In this document: positions 9,901 through 19,740 of the stretch, piece by piece
How the letters are laid out: each line of letters begins with the position of its first letter
How positions within the stretch are numbered: the first letter of the stretch is position 1
From: an uncultured Clostridia bacterium
GTDB lineage: Bacteria; Bacillota; Clostridia; Oscillospirales; CAG-272
Direction: 5' to 3'
Length of the DNA: 30,844 nucleotides
Assembly: GCA_937884385.1 (NCBI GenBank)
Contig: CALGCW010000284.1
Span: forward strand, 1-30,844
Position numbers and translations under genes: made by a program
The notes under the pieces: generated by a model
The model's database searches: none
Seen by the model: only the letters and a program-made list of their open reading frames with translations
What the model was told of the DNA's origin: nothing

Positions 9901-10297
9901 CTGTAAGCATAAGTTGAGGTCGTACTACTGCAGAAACTGTAACTTCACACTGGGATTCAATTTCACCAATGCTTGCTGTAATTACAGCAGAACCTGCAGA
10001 AACAGCATCAAGCTTGCCATTAATTACTGAAACAACTGCTGGATTACTTGAAGACCAAGAAATAGTTTGATCATTAACAATTTCATCTTGATCGTTTTTA
10101 ACAGTTGCTGTAATAGACGCTACATCAAATACATCTAATGCAAGTTTTGTATCGGAAAGTTCTATCACATAATTATCATCTGTGGAAGGGTTTTTTTCGG
10201 AGGGCGAGGTGGTTGTGGGTGTTCCAAAAAGATTACAGCCTGACAAAATGCAAGCTAATAATGTCAATGACAACAAAATAATGACAACTTTTCTCAT
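6926..10297 (-). CDS. Large surface lipoprotein with Big_2 domains, two GLUG-like beta-helix segments and a Cys-rich linker
   Basis: This 1123-residue protein has a lipoprotein signal (LSGC, Cys21). Big_2-type Ig domains occupy about 43-220, with a further Ig-like stretch to about 400. Two GLUG-like right-handed beta-helix segments lie at about 430-550 and 890-1020, recognisable by phrases such as GVLDGRGYTINGY and GVFDGKNHTISNF. Between them, at about 739-772, is a cysteine-rich linker with several CxxxxC/CGKC spacings. Such linkers recur in Clostridia surface proteins and may bind metal or form disulphides. AAAGGAG precedes the start. The protein is probably anchored on the outer membrane face and may bind or present glycan. 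No catalytic site was recognised. Confidence 0.78.
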   Translation of the reverse strand: MRKVVIILLSLTLLACILSGCNLFGTPTTTSPSEKNPSTDDNYVIELSDTKLALDVFDVASITATVKNDQDEIVNDQTISWSSSNPAVVSVINGKLDAVSAGSAVITASIGEIESQCEVTVSAVVRPQLMLTELSMELTKNQQRPIVASVKFKSTTLNDSTYGITYSYETNNESVAKVENGVILAVGFGEAQITVTASIERATAAGIDANLTKVINVKVIPNFSMNIGLVDGESSTIYLQNATEGELVYKNSSKLEILEAIYDGLDVSENIVFVSSDEEILLVDANGVVTLSPTAQSGDKATIWCQYQHETEGIVKSNAVQFVVGKATVTFQQDNEWIIDLSKDNAFDVDNLFGNNLNIVYVYDSEDKNEVNLWNTAINKLDVTRVSNLGERTWIVEGDSIVYRVNVLVTSKVITTIDEFASVFYSANAIQNIIADGYYILGNNIDASGKTFINRGGWYSADGHGLVGVLDGRGYTINGYNITYAGGIFGVISSTATLKNIAFTNITCNVPGNQAEILGYAVYGHVENCYFSINELSTGYKTGAVGLFAQAQDKNSLKNIVVVMNCNVTLPEDFAPEKWGILEAITNKGAWENVFVVSSERLFGGSSTNGDVGTQYCKSVQRFNSMSELLQSDYYAEKKSAYPTDIWDLETMMFKSSAEIIKAEINALPSEMELKLDEATFVLKNFNACIVTTNNESLAFTNGKLIANQHLTSADAAKITIKWGDITKEIAITTYVPHVCQSPCTIDNCGKCTNESCTKPECVENRCPGHKPGEVTITLTDVIYEANNPQGTDFVINDDKLTGTPSSVTIAGMGREPIEVGGTIENGVLTISASAMKVDAMPTGVVTIVVTTNANTYMIEGAIIAWSINTYDDYVNMNKHMTLVATPVGSADRYMSATGNSYGYIVLGNDIDFKDVAITNQHKLRLYNFEGVFDGKNHTISNFSVGTSTTNQCGFIGCLGAGGVVKNLRLENVTVNNRSGAIAFLNCGTIENVYVKGKIGVDNQTSYSALGLSLISARYLSQKVNDVTYYPVVKNAIVELTEVPSDKVIGSAFGTLGSGRTEATVFKNCYAVAADKYAYLAYNASTKTSCSFSATGNKNFADINALWADETAAALAASLGLTK

Positions 10298-10339
10298 AAA
10301 ATATCTCCTTTGTTAATTTTGAATTTTATATGTTTATTT

Positions 10340-10996
10340 TTATTCTTGCATAACAGTTAAGTTAATTGTAAAAACAAGACCATATGCATCTTCTCCACCG
10401 ATACATGAAAGACCACCTAATCCTCTCCAAGAAGCATATACAGTTATCGTTGTACTTCCTGAGGAATTAGCAGTCAATACTCCGTTTGCATCAATGGTAG
10501 CAATATTTGGGTCAGATACTACATAATAAAACGCAGTATCAATATCATTAGCCACTAATCCATTAAAATAAACATTAGGAATAAAGGTATACTTCTGACC
10601 TGCCATAATTGAAAGCATATTATCCGAAACATTAAGTTTAAGTTGTGGAATAACTCCATTACTTGTACTTGTTACTTGGCAAGTAGCACTTGTTCCATCA
10701 GATAATTTTGCTGTTATTACTGCGGTACCAACATTTTTTGCTAAAACTACTCCGTTATTAACAGTTATGTCGGGATTAGAACTTATCCATGTAATTTCTT
10801 GTACAACAACCTCACCTTTGCTATTCAAAATTGTTGCACTCAACTGATATCTTTCATAAACTTCAATTGACATTGAATTGTTATTCAATTGAATAGTATA
10901 AGTTTCCTGTTGTGGATCGGGTTGTTCTGGATTAACACAAGATGTAATAGACAAAAGGATTAACACCAAAACAATAATTGATATTATTTTTTTCAT
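10340..10996 (-). CDS. Small Big_2-domain lipoprotein
   Basis: This 218-residue protein has a lipobox ending SITSC (Cys20), then a short Pro/Gln-rich spacer. A Big_2-type Ig domain at about 32-112 has the typical ITWISSNPD ... VGTAVITA signature. A second Ig-like domain runs from about 118 to the end (VSDPNIATIDANGVLTA). AAGGAG lies before the start. It resembles the N-terminal 220 residues of the much larger lipoprotein encoded 42 bp downstream, so the pair probably arose by duplication. Its role is likely scaffold or glycan binding at the cell surface; this is inferred from domain type only. Confidence 0.75.
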   Translation of the reverse strand: MKKIISIIVLVLILLSITSCVNPEQPDPQQETYTIQLNNNSMSIEVYERYQLSATILNSKGEVVVQEITWISSNPDITVNNGVVLAKNVGTAVITAKLSDGTSATCQVTSTSNGVIPQLKLNVSDNMLSIMAGQKYTFIPNVYFNGLVANDIDTAFYYVVSDPNIATIDANGVLTANSSGSTTITVYASWRGLGGLSCIGGEDAYGLVFTINLTVMQE

Positions 10997-11035
10997 AATT
11001 TCTCCTTACTTTTATTTGAAACTAATTAGCATAGT

Positions 11036-13042
11036 TTAATCAATAATGCCCCAAAGTTTCATAAGTGCAGTTACTGTTCCAAGTCTTTCACTTTCCAAAC
11101 CAATATTAGCAAGCATTTGGTCATGATAGAATTGATCTTTAGCAAGCTGAACATCGCCCTCTGTCATCATTGGCTGATATAATTTCAAAAGAAGGTAGTT
11201 ATATGCTATTCTTTCGGTTGAAATGTTTTTAACCAAAATATTATATTTTGCCATATTAACATCTTTAACCGATTCTACTTCTTCAAGCGCTTGTGTTATC
11301 TTCGCAGTCCAATTCACAAGCAATTGCTGATTCCAAATTTTTTTATCCAAAGCATTGTGGAAAATTGAACGTGAACCACAATATCCAAGAACATCACTTT
11401 GATAATTTGCATAGGCTTTCCATTCAAAGAAAACTTCTTTCATAGTTTCCGCTGCTGGACCAAAATAATGAGTCATAAATTTATCTATAAGCTGGTTAAT
11501 GTCTTGATTTACATTCCATGTAAGCTTTGAGTAAAGATAAATTTTCAACCAAGCCCAACCAGTTGAAGAGCCTGTTTGATTCGATTGACCCTGATCATAA
11601 ATATAATCGACCTTATTTTCAATAGCAAATTTGTATGTTGCTTGAGTAGTATCAAAAGTATTATAGGGAGTCAAAAAATAAGAGAAGTTTGTAGAATACA
11701 TCCACAAATAGTTACAGTTACTAATTGCAGACCATCCTTTAAGGTTCTCGGCATAAGTTACATTCACAGAATCTTGGTCATAAAAATCTTTTGTATAGTC
11801 AGCATTTGACTCAGCAAAATAAGGAGTCAAATGACTGTTCAACACTACTGCATCATCGATCGGAACATATTGATTTTTTACATTATCAAATTTTACCGGC
11901 GGTTTGTTAGTAGCATGATACGCGAAAAACAACACTTTGAAATCTCTGTCATATTGTTTGCCTTCTTCGCTTGCAAAAAACTCTTCAACCATTTCACAAA
12001 CACCATTCAAGAAAATAACCACAGAAGCTGCTTGTGAGTCATTATAATGCTGTTTCATTGCATTACAAGAATCGCAAACACAAAGGGTTTGAGTATCTTC
12101 GTGTGTCATTGTGATCAAAAATTTATCTGGATTAGCTATGTAATAATCTATCATTACATCAGCAACTATTTTCTGCATTTTAGCAACTTCTTCAGGTTTA
12201 CCGTGTGCAGTATAGCAAAGATTTTGACCATCTGTTGAGAACCAATCGACATTCTGTCCATACTTATCTTTAGGTATGTATGCACGAGAGTTATGAACTG
12301 TTAATCCGTCTACTGGAATTACTAATTCACCAAAATTTACAAATCTTAATCTTTGTCTTGTTGTCTTATCTGACATCAAAAATTGATGATTTGCAGCTCT
12401 TATCTCAATATCAGGTACATCAGTCACCTTATAATTCATAAGCTTCAATTCTGTTACTCCAGTGTCGAGACAATAAGTGTCAACACCAAAATAATCGAAG
12501 TTAAAAAGCTGTGTCAAAAGCTCATATGCAGCATAAAGTGAACCAAGATCTGTAGCTCCACAAAGGAATATACTTTTACCAACCGTTGTAATATTAAAGC
12601 CTTGATTTCCAAGAACTGAAGCATCAGGTGTAACTCCAGCCAATTGAGTTACGGCATTATTGCCAATAACTATGTACTTGCAATCATTATTAAATGTAAC
12701 ATCTTCAGCATAAATCACAGGCAAGAACAAAGAGGTTGCTTCAAGAAAGAAGTTAGCAAAATCCTTTTGTGCTGTTTTAATTTCTTCACTTGCGTCTTTT
12801 GAAATAACTATAGAATAATCAGACTTTCCGTTTTCGACAATGAATTCATTTGTTTCAGTAATGTTAAATTCATGTATTGTACCTTCAACATAAAAATCTG
12901 ACACATTATTTACATCTATTGTCTTTTCATTGTTATTCCCTGGACCTTGCTGATTACCTACACAAGAGGTTAAACAAAGATTAGAAGACAATACAATCAA
13001 TAATATTAAGGATAAAATACTTGTAAATTTTCTTTGTTTCAT
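11036..13042 (-). CDS. DUF4838 lipoprotein, GH163-like endo-beta-N-acetylglucosaminidase
   Basis: This 668-residue protein has a lipoprotein signal (LTSC, Cys27). Residues about 65-205 form the N-terminal alpha/beta domain common ahead of TIM-barrel glycosidases. Residues about 215-480 fit DUF4838, including the typical cysteine cluster CVCDSC (321-326) after MTHED. DUF4838 corresponds to glycoside hydrolase family 163, whose studied members are endo-beta-GlcNAcases acting on complex N-glycans. The C-terminal part is helical. A clear AAGGAGG precedes the ATG. Placed beside a transporter, a GH20 and NagA/NagB, it is the natural candidate for releasing glycan outside the cell. The catalytic residues were not assigned from the sequence alone. 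Confidence 0.78.
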   Translation of the reverse strand: MKQRKFTSILSLILLIVLSSNLCLTSCVGNQQGPGNNNEKTIDVNNVSDFYVEGTIHEFNITETNEFIVENGKSDYSIVISKDASEEIKTAQKDFANFFLEATSLFLPVIYAEDVTFNNDCKYIVIGNNAVTQLAGVTPDASVLGNQGFNITTVGKSIFLCGATDLGSLYAAYELLTQLFNFDYFGVDTYCLDTGVTELKLMNYKVTDVPDIEIRAANHQFLMSDKTTRQRLRFVNFGELVIPVDGLTVHNSRAYIPKDKYGQNVDWFSTDGQNLCYTAHGKPEEVAKMQKIVADVMIDYYIANPDKFLITMTHEDTQTLCVCDSCNAMKQHYNDSQAASVVIFLNGVCEMVEEFFASEEGKQYDRDFKVLFFAYHATNKPPVKFDNVKNQYVPIDDAVVLNSHLTPYFAESNADYTKDFYDQDSVNVTYAENLKGWSAISNCNYLWMYSTNFSYFLTPYNTFDTTQATYKFAIENKVDYIYDQGQSNQTGSSTGWAWLKIYLYSKLTWNVNQDINQLIDKFMTHYFGPAAETMKEVFFEWKAYANYQSDVLGYCGSRSIFHNALDKKIWNQQLLVNWTAKITQALEEVESVKDVNMAKYNILVKNISTERIAYNYLLLKLYQPMMTEGDVQLAKDQFYHDQMLANIGLESERLGTVTALMKLWGIID

Positions 13043-13055
13043 ATATTTATCCTCC

Positions 13056-16000
13056 TTACTGAATATTAATCTCGTAAGATACGAGAGTTAAGTTTCCACT
13101 ACTATCCATAACCATATATCCTACGGTATATATGCCAGGATTATACGCTGTAAACGCATTAATATTTTTACCATATTTATCTACAAGTCCAAAAGTCTGC
13201 CCCTGAGGAGTTGTTACAAATGCATAAATTACAAAATCTTCAACATTTTTATCTTTATTATCAAAAATATCAATTTCTGCAACCGTAATCTTTTCGCCAG
13301 CCTTTCCTGATGTGGCATGTTCTTTAATGGTTACATCAGGAGAAGTCATATCAGACGACGTCAACACAAATGAATAAGGTAATTTGTTACCCGAAATGTC
13401 AACAACTGTGTAACTAATTGTATAACTACCAAATTGGTCAAACACAATAGTGTAATCATTATAATACTTCGCGTTCCTTTCATTAAGAACCGTTCCGTCC
13501 TTAGCCTTTACATAACTGCCATCGGGTGCAGTAACAGTCATTATTACTTTAACATTAGGATCCAATACATCCGCTACATATACCCCAGGAATTGTAAATT
13601 CGGTTCCAAAAGGACGAGCACCCGAAAACGGAATTGCTGAAATCTGAGGTTTAATAGTATCTAAATAAATACCTGAAATTGGCTGACCGGATATATTATA
13701 AAGATATACCCCCGCTTGCTTATAATTAGTAATACCTTCTAACTCAAATGTCAAATAAGCCATAGAATTAGTAAATCCATTAAATTTATTACCAGCAAGA
13801 TCAGTTTCAGTATTTATAGTCAAAGTAGATGTTCCAGTAGGCATAGCATTTTTGCCATTATTGTTAAGCATGAGAGTAATTGGGGAATTTTCATCATTAA
13901 ACTTAACACCCGTAGCAACTATTTCTTCACCATCATTTATACTGAAGAATACCTGTCCAGCATAACATCTATATGTAAACTTAAGAACAACATTTGGATT
14001 AGCGTAGTCTTGGAGATAAATATTTATCTTCTCCATACCATATCCAACAGAAGCTAACTTAATTGTGAAATCAAATGTTTGTAAAGGGTTAATAAATGTG
14101 GCTGAAACATTATCACCAAAATTCTTGTCAACTGCAAAATGAATATACTTACCATATGAAGCAGTATTCAAAGAGTTTGTAACAAAATAATCTTTTATTG
14201 AATATGTACCATTATAACCAACATCAACAACTGGGATTTCATCTGATACAAATTGTGTAACCTGCCCATTATTAGTTACTTTATAAATGATTTTTACGCT
14301 TGTAGAAGCGTAAGTAATAAATCTATAATCACTTCTTATGGGGCTACCGCCGTCTTCAATCACATAAATTTCAGGTATACATTCGATTGGTGCTCCAGTT
14401 GAATATTCTTTGCACATAATTGAAGGAAGATAATATTCACAACCGTAAATAAAATACTGTGGAAGAATAGGATCTTCAAATAAAACTGCGTGATCATTGC
14501 CTGCAACAAACAAATCACGATTGATAACAACAGTTTTTACATAGTCTTCAACATAGTAAGTAACCTCATACTCACCATAATACTCAGGAAGGAATGTAGG
14601 GTTATTGGAATTAATATAATAAATAATTCCCGTTGTCTTATTCTTTGCCTCAGCTCTCCAATCAACGTTTCCCATCGCATAGCTAATCTCAGGTACAGGA
14701 AGTGTATATTCTTGTCCAATTTTTCCTTGAGTCAATGTGGGAATCGTAGCAGAAAGTGAAGTATCATTAGAAGCATTAATATCAATGTTTACTTCAAGTT
14801 TGCCAATGTTACCGTATCTATCTTCAGCATAATACACGATGGTGTATATACCTTCGGTATACGGTGTAAATTGACCATGAACTACATCAACAGATACCTG
14901 TTTATCGGTTCCGTACCTATAGAATACGTGAGCATAAACATCAACATTAGATGTATAATCATCAAATGCCTCTGCCTCAAATATCTTGTAAGAATAACCA
15001 ACTATACCATTGGGATAACCGTTGGAGTACTCTTCTTCATTTGTTATTGTAATAGTAGGGGAAACTGAATCAACAAAAACATTATTTTTGAGTTTTTCAG
15101 TTTCTTCCAAAGTATCATTACCAATACTATATGCACCAAGTTTGGTAATGGCAAGATTCAATGACGATGCATTGTATCCTGTTGCGGAAATTGTAAGTGT
15201 GCATTCTCCAGTTGTAAAACCATCCCACAAATTATGATTATAGATATCCTCATCAGCAAGCAAAGTAACAAGTTGTCCATTTGCATATATTGCCTTATTT
15301 TCAATATCCATAGAGAATGATAAGGTTTGATTACCTACATATTCAGGCAAATCTTTAGGATTCTCTAAAGATACATAATTGGGATGTCCAGGTAATGAGA
15401 ACGGAATATTTGCGCCAAAAACGTCTGCGTTATGTAACAAATAACTAACACCGTCGATTACCAATGTTCCTTTATTTTTTTCCAATCCAGTAGGTTGCTG
15501 ACCGGGAGCATTTCCAGTTACGTAGGTTGTTTTTTCTGCCCAAGCAGCACCAGCTTGTCCTGCCACTCCTTTTTTAACGGCAATAGTAACAAAATTGTCA
15601 CTGTTGTATATATCCGTTAAAACAATTTCAATCTTTGTTGCATCACATGTACCTATTGTTTCAGGAGTAACAAAAAATTCAAGGAAAGACTCCCCATCTA
15701 ATTCACGAAGATCTATTATCTCGTTATAAACAAATTTGTCAACACTTGCTATAGAAGCTAATATAGCTTCCCTCTTGATTTCATAATCACCATAAAAATG
15801 TGTTCCAAAATTAACTTTTGACAAAGATGTCTCTGTTTGATAAAGAGGAGCACAAGCTAAAAACTCAACTTTTTCCTCAATCACAACACCATTCGAGCTA
15901 ATAGCTTTATAGGTTATAGTGTGCTTACCATCTTCACGAATTACAAAAGTGTTATTTTGAATTTTCAACAAACTTCCAGAGGGTTCTTCAATCAAAATTG

Positions 16001-16196
16001 TAGCTTTTATTTTTTCACCGTCTACAACCAAAGTCTTTTCAGGTACTGTCACCTGATCGCCAACCATGTATGTATCACTAATTTCAGATTCATCTGCAGC
16101 AAAAACTGTAGTTAAACTGCCAAGTAGGAACATCATCGTTAAAAGCAAAACAAGTGATATTATGAAACAACTTTTCATATATCTTTTTCCTTTCAT
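13056..16196 (-). CDS. Large secreted multi-domain Ig-like surface protein
   Basis: This 1046-residue protein starts with a classical signal peptide, with cleavage predicted after VFA at residue 33. It is then built of beta-sandwich modules. An Ig-like domain (about 36-118) is followed by a lectin- or LamG-like stretch (about 125-375) and two Ig/DUF5011-like domains (about 385-575). After a further Ig-like part there is a second lectin-like stretch (about 660-850) and two closing Ig-like domains. Phrases such as GIYTIVYYAEDRYGN repeat in the Ig units. No LPXTG, SLH or choline-binding motif is seen, so how it stays at the surface is unclear. GGAGG precedes the chosen ATG; a second ATG six codons in is possible. 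A carbohydrate-binding role is inferred. Confidence 0.72.
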   Translation of the reverse strand: MKGKRYMKSCFIISLVLLLTMMFLLGSLTTVFAADESEISDTYMVGDQVTVPEKTLVVDGEKIKATILIEEPSGSLLKIQNNTFVIREDGKHTITYKAISSNGVVIEEKVEFLACAPLYQTETSLSKVNFGTHFYGDYEIKREAILASIASVDKFVYNEIIDLRELDGESFLEFFVTPETIGTCDATKIEIVLTDIYNSDNFVTIAVKKGVAGQAGAAWAEKTTYVTGNAPGQQPTGLEKNKGTLVIDGVSYLLHNADVFGANIPFSLPGHPNYVSLENPKDLPEYVGNQTLSFSMDIENKAIYANGQLVTLLADEDIYNHNLWDGFTTGECTLTISATGYNASSLNLAITKLGAYSIGNDTLEETEKLKNNVFVDSVSPTITITNEEEYSNGYPNGIVGYSYKIFEAEAFDDYTSNVDVYAHVFYRYGTDKQVSVDVVHGQFTPYTEGIYTIVYYAEDRYGNIGKLEVNIDINASNDTSLSATIPTLTQGKIGQEYTLPVPEISYAMGNVDWRAEAKNKTTGIIYYINSNNPTFLPEYYGEYEVTYYVEDYVKTVVINRDLFVAGNDHAVLFEDPILPQYFIYGCEYYLPSIMCKEYSTGAPIECIPEIYVIEDGGSPIRSDYRFITYASTSVKIIYKVTNNGQVTQFVSDEIPVVDVGYNGTYSIKDYFVTNSLNTASYGKYIHFAVDKNFGDNVSATFINPLQTFDFTIKLASVGYGMEKINIYLQDYANPNVVLKFTYRCYAGQVFFSINDGEEIVATGVKFNDENSPITLMLNNNGKNAMPTGTSTLTINTETDLAGNKFNGFTNSMAYLTFELEGITNYKQAGVYLYNISGQPISGIYLDTIKPQISAIPFSGARPFGTEFTIPGVYVADVLDPNVKVIMTVTAPDGSYVKAKDGTVLNERNAKYYNDYTIVFDQFGSYTISYTVVDISGNKLPYSFVLTSSDMTSPDVTIKEHATSGKAGEKITVAEIDIFDNKDKNVEDFVIYAFVTTPQGQTFGLVDKYGKNINAFTAYNPGIYTVGYMVMDSSGNLTLVSYEINIQ

Positions 16197-16211
16197 GAAA
16201 TCCTCCTTTTA

Positions 16212-17120
16212 TTATTCTTTAATTCCGCCCATTGTAAGATTGCCCATCAATTTATTTCTGAAAATAACAAACAATGTCAAAACAGGCATCAATAATATAA
16301 TACATGCAGCTATTTTTCGTGGCACCCAACTCATCTCTCCCACTGTTGAGTTACCCATATTAAACAAACCAACTGCGAGAGTCGGATATCCAGGTATGTA
16401 CAAAATAGGTGTTTGATAATCATTCCATAATTCTATGAATTTAATGATTAATACAGTAAAGAAAGTATTTTTAATTAGTGGGAATACAACATTAAAATAT
16501 ACACGTGCTTCACTTGCACCATCAATATATGCAGCTTCCAAATATGAATTTGGAAATGTTTGATATGCGGCATAATAAACCAAGAAATACATACCAAGGA
16601 AATGGAGTTTCTGTATCCAGTTACCATACATTGTATTATAAAGTCCAAGTTGCTTTAATATCAACATTTCTGATGGCGCAGAACCAACAATTGGTAACAC
16701 CATAGCCACAATTACTATACCATAGATAATTCCATTTAGTTTGTAATTAAATTTTGCTGTAACATATGCTACGATGCAAGGCACGAATGCAGAAATCAAT
16801 CCACCTACACCTGCATAAAGCATAGTGTTAACAAACATCTGATAAAAGTCAACATATTTTTGCTTTCCACCAGATAATACTATGGTCTGAAACTTTGAAA
16901 ATACTATGGAGAAATTTTCAAAAGCTATACCACCAAATTCTTCCCTGGGCAATCCAAGTACATTAGTTCTAAAATCTATCTGATGCTTCAAAGAAGTAAT
17001 AACTGCCCAAAAAAGCACAAGGAACATAACCAAAGTATATACTGTCAAGATTGTAAACAATACAACATATACTGGATTAGTTTTATTTAGTTTTCGTTTT
17101 AATAATGTATTTTTCAACAT
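16212..17120 (-). CDS. CUT1-type sugar ABC transporter permease (MalG/UgpE-like)
   Basis: This 302-residue membrane protein has six predicted spans (about 20-42, 96-120, 128-147, 173-188, 217-233 and 268-288). The cytoplasmic EAA loop, EAAYIDGASEARVYF at about 195-209, contacts the ATPase. It is the second permease of the importer, with its start 8 bp after the stop of the first. GGAGG lies just before the ATG. Together with the lipoprotein binding protein upstream, it should move an oligosaccharide into the cell. Confidence 0.93.
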   Translation of the reverse strand: MLKNTLLKRKLNKTNPVYVVLFTILTVYTLVMFLVLFWAVITSLKHQIDFRTNVLGLPREEFGGIAFENFSIVFSKFQTIVLSGGKQKYVDFYQMFVNTMLYAGVGGLISAFVPCIVAYVTAKFNYKLNGIIYGIVIVAMVLPIVGSAPSEMLILKQLGLYNTMYGNWIQKLHFLGMYFLVYYAAYQTFPNSYLEAAYIDGASEARVYFNVVFPLIKNTFFTVLIIKFIELWNDYQTPILYIPGYPTLAVGLFNMGNSTVGEMSWVPRKIAACIILLMPVLTLFVIFRNKLMGNLTMGGIKE

Positions 17121-17128
17121 ATTCCCTC

Positions 17129-18049
17129 CTATGCCATCGGGTTCAGTTTGTTTAACAATCTTCTAAACAAGAATGTAATTGGTACAATTATAATTGTAAA
17201 CAATAAACCAAGTGCAGCCAAATATGGATATTCGCTAATCGCTGCTCCCTTAATTCCTCTATATAAATAGTATCCCAATGTCCAAAGTGACGGGTCTGCT
17301 TCTCTTGCATAAAAGCCAAACAAAGACATTTGATTAGTAAAGATACCTGCTATACCAACTATTAAAAATGTTGAAATAGTCGGAAAAATAATTGGCAAAT
17401 CTATGCTTATGAATTCTCTAAAAGGACTGACGCCATCCAAAAGAGCTGCTTCTGAAACGCTTTCATCAATCGCACTCATTGCATTGGCAAACATCATCAT
17501 TTGAGTTCCAAAACCGCAGAATACACAAAATGCAATAATTGCTCCTTTAGCGGTTTCTGGATTTACCAATAATCCCCAAACATCTTCCCCAGTAAACCTC
17601 TTGACTAATTCGGGGTATGCATTTTCAGTGAAATACTTGTATATTAGTACCAAAGTTATATTAGAAATAATATGTGGTAAATATGCTACTACTCTAAACA
17701 AACTTGCGCCTCTTCTCTTCTTATATACATAATAGGAGAAGAATAATGCCATTACCATTGTGGCTAAACCTATAAAATACATTAGCACAGAATTTTGGAA
17801 AGCAACCCATAATATTCCATTACCTTGAAATTCAGAGAAAATTCTCTTGAAATTTACTAATCCGTCAAAGTAAAATTCACCCTTAATTGCATCATAACTT
17901 TGAAATGCCATTAATATGGAATTAAAATTAACTCCAATATAAAATATTGCATATTGCAGCAGTGGCGGAAGCACCACTGCAATATAAAACAATAATCTAT
18001 CTTTTTTTATTCTTCGTTTGAACTTTTTTCCTTTAACAACTGTAGCCAT
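17129..18049 (-). CDS. CUT1-type sugar ABC transporter permease (UgpA/LplB-like)
   Basis: This 306-residue protein begins with a basic cytoplasmic tail (KGKKFKRRIKKDR), followed by about six membrane spans. The EAA loop is EAALLDGVSPFREFI at about 200-214. It pairs with the permease encoded directly downstream, and its start lies 2 bp after the stop of the substrate-binding protein. The ribosome-binding site is weak (AGGT), so translation is probably coupled to the upstream gene. The substrate is not visible from the sequence; the neighbouring enzymes suggest a GlcNAc-containing oligosaccharide. Confidence 0.93.
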   Translation of the reverse strand: MATVVKGKKFKRRIKKDRLLFYIAVVLPPLLQYAIFYIGVNFNSILMAFQSYDAIKGEFYFDGLVNFKRIFSEFQGNGILWVAFQNSVLMYFIGLATMVMALFFSYYVYKKRRGASLFRVVAYLPHIISNITLVLIYKYFTENAYPELVKRFTGEDVWGLLVNPETAKGAIIAFCVFCGFGTQMMMFANAMSAIDESVSEAALLDGVSPFREFISIDLPIIFPTISTFLIVGIAGIFTNQMSLFGFYAREADPSLWTLGYYLYRGIKGAAISEYPYLAALGLLFTIIIVPITFLFRRLLNKLNPMA

Positions 18050-18051
18050 TT

Positions 18052-19719
18052 TTATTTACCTATATATCTGCCATAAGCTGCTTGCCAATCAGATTCAGAC
18101 ATAGCCATTCCTGAGAAATATGTCTTTGCATCTGTCAAACCGCCTCTAAATGCAGCAACAGGGAAAACGTAACTATCACTGTTCCAGTATTCATCATAAA
18201 GTGTAAATTTAGTTTCGTTATTAATAAACAAAACGCTGGAGGACATAGGAATAATTACATCAGACTCTTTACGAAGAGCAATAACCTGCTTGTAGAATCC
18301 ACTGAGGTTATCAGTTGTATTAGTGTAAAGAGGATACTCTACACCCTTTAGCATACCTGTAATTTGTGTGAAGCTATTAAGCATTTCATCTGTATAACAG
18401 AATTTAACAAATAACTTTGCAACTTCAAGTCTTGCACCGCTTGAATTAGCATTAATTCCACAGTAAGCATTGAGATAGTCAGTCAAAACTTGAGTTTTAC
18501 CGTTAGTACTATCTACTGTGCCACTATATACACCAGGAAGAGGCATAAATCCAAAATTACGATTCTTGGCTGCTTCACCATATGCTGATACGGACAAATC
18601 AAAGGAGTCCTTTGCTTCCTTTTCCCAGAAAGTACCTTCAATCAACATAGCGATAGGCTTGTTCTCAAGCTTACTGAAAATATATGTCTGCTGCGCTTCT
18701 ACGTTAGACATAGTAAGCTTCGCAATACTATCTTTGTGATAATAGCTTGATGTATTGAAAATCCTAAACAAGAACTCTAAAGCTCTATATTTAGCTTCTG
18801 TTTGACGAAGCAAGTAACCATTTTCTTCAGAAATTGTAACTTCGGAAGTTACAGGTTGACCATTAGTAAACTTAGTTACAACTGTTGTTGTATTATCAGA
18901 AGAACCAACACCAAAATTATAGTTCAATTTTGTTTCTTCTTTACCTGCCCATGTATCTGCAAGTGCATAAAGCAAGAATTCACTATAAGCATTCTGTTCA
19001 CCGGACCAAACAAAAGGAGTAATTCCCTTTGAAACCATTTCATCACAAAGTTTGAAAAATTCCTCATATGTAGCAGGAAGACCATCATCAGTAGTACCAA
19101 CCTTGCCATCGGGTCCAGCTGATTTTGCCTGATTTGCAGACAACACGAAATCGCTATATGTTCTATCACTTGCGAAGTAAAGATTATTATCTACAAACAA
19201 ATCGATATCGTAAATTACTCCTCTAAATGCTTCGTAGTGAGGAAGTGCATAAATTTTTCCATCACGAGCAGTAAGACCGTCAATTCTATCAGCAGAGAGT
19301 TTGGAATAAATGCTCTTTTCATCTTCACCCACTTCTCCTACAAGGTCAGTGAGATCCAGCAAGTTGCCTTTGCTTGCCCATTCGTTATAACGAAGACCTT
19401 CTGAAAAGATTACGTCATAAGTGGAATTGGGGAAAGTGTCAATCATGCTATGAGCACCAACTTTTTGTTTATCGGGAACAATCTGAACCCCCATCTTACC
19501 TTCTTCAAAAGATACATTAGCATATTTTGCTTCAAAAGCTTTAATAGCTGCATCAAGCCATTCGTTACCAATACCGCCTTCATAGCTAAACACATAAAGC
19601 TGTGTTTTATCGTCATCAATTTCGATAACGTCTCCACCACCATTTCCGAAACAAGCAACGAAAGAAAGGGTTATTGCCATAACAAGCAATAAAACAACGA
19701 TTTTTTTGAAATTTCTCAT
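18052..19719 (-). CDS. Sugar ABC transporter substrate-binding lipoprotein (family 1)
   Basis: This 555-residue protein has a lipobox ending FVAC (Cys23) and a short Gly-rich linker. It then has the two-lobed layout of family 1 solute-binding proteins (GIGNEWLDAAIKAFEAKYANV near the start, aromatic residues along the cleft). It is longer than the usual 420-450 residues, which is common for binding proteins of large oligosaccharides. AAGGAG precedes the start. It should be anchored outside the membrane and hand its ligand to the two permeases encoded next. Confidence 0.92.
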   Translation of the reverse strand: MRNFKKIVVLLLVMAITLSFVACFGNGGGDVIEIDDDKTQLYVFSYEGGIGNEWLDAAIKAFEAKYANVSFEEGKMGVQIVPDKQKVGAHSMIDTFPNSTYDVIFSEGLRYNEWASKGNLLDLTDLVGEVGEDEKSIYSKLSADRIDGLTARDGKIYALPHYEAFRGVIYDIDLFVDNNLYFASDRTYSDFVLSANQAKSAGPDGKVGTTDDGLPATYEEFFKLCDEMVSKGITPFVWSGEQNAYSEFLLYALADTWAGKEETKLNYNFGVGSSDNTTTVVTKFTNGQPVTSEVTISEENGYLLRQTEAKYRALEFLFRIFNTSSYYHKDSIAKLTMSNVEAQQTYIFSKLENKPIAMLIEGTFWEKEAKDSFDLSVSAYGEAAKNRNFGFMPLPGVYSGTVDSTNGKTQVLTDYLNAYCGINANSSGARLEVAKLFVKFCYTDEMLNSFTQITGMLKGVEYPLYTNTTDNLSGFYKQVIALRKESDVIIPMSSSVLFINNETKFTLYDEYWNSDSYVFPVAAFRGGLTDAKTYFSGMAMSESDWQAAYGRYIGK

Positions 19720-19740
19720 AATTATTTCTCCTTATATTTT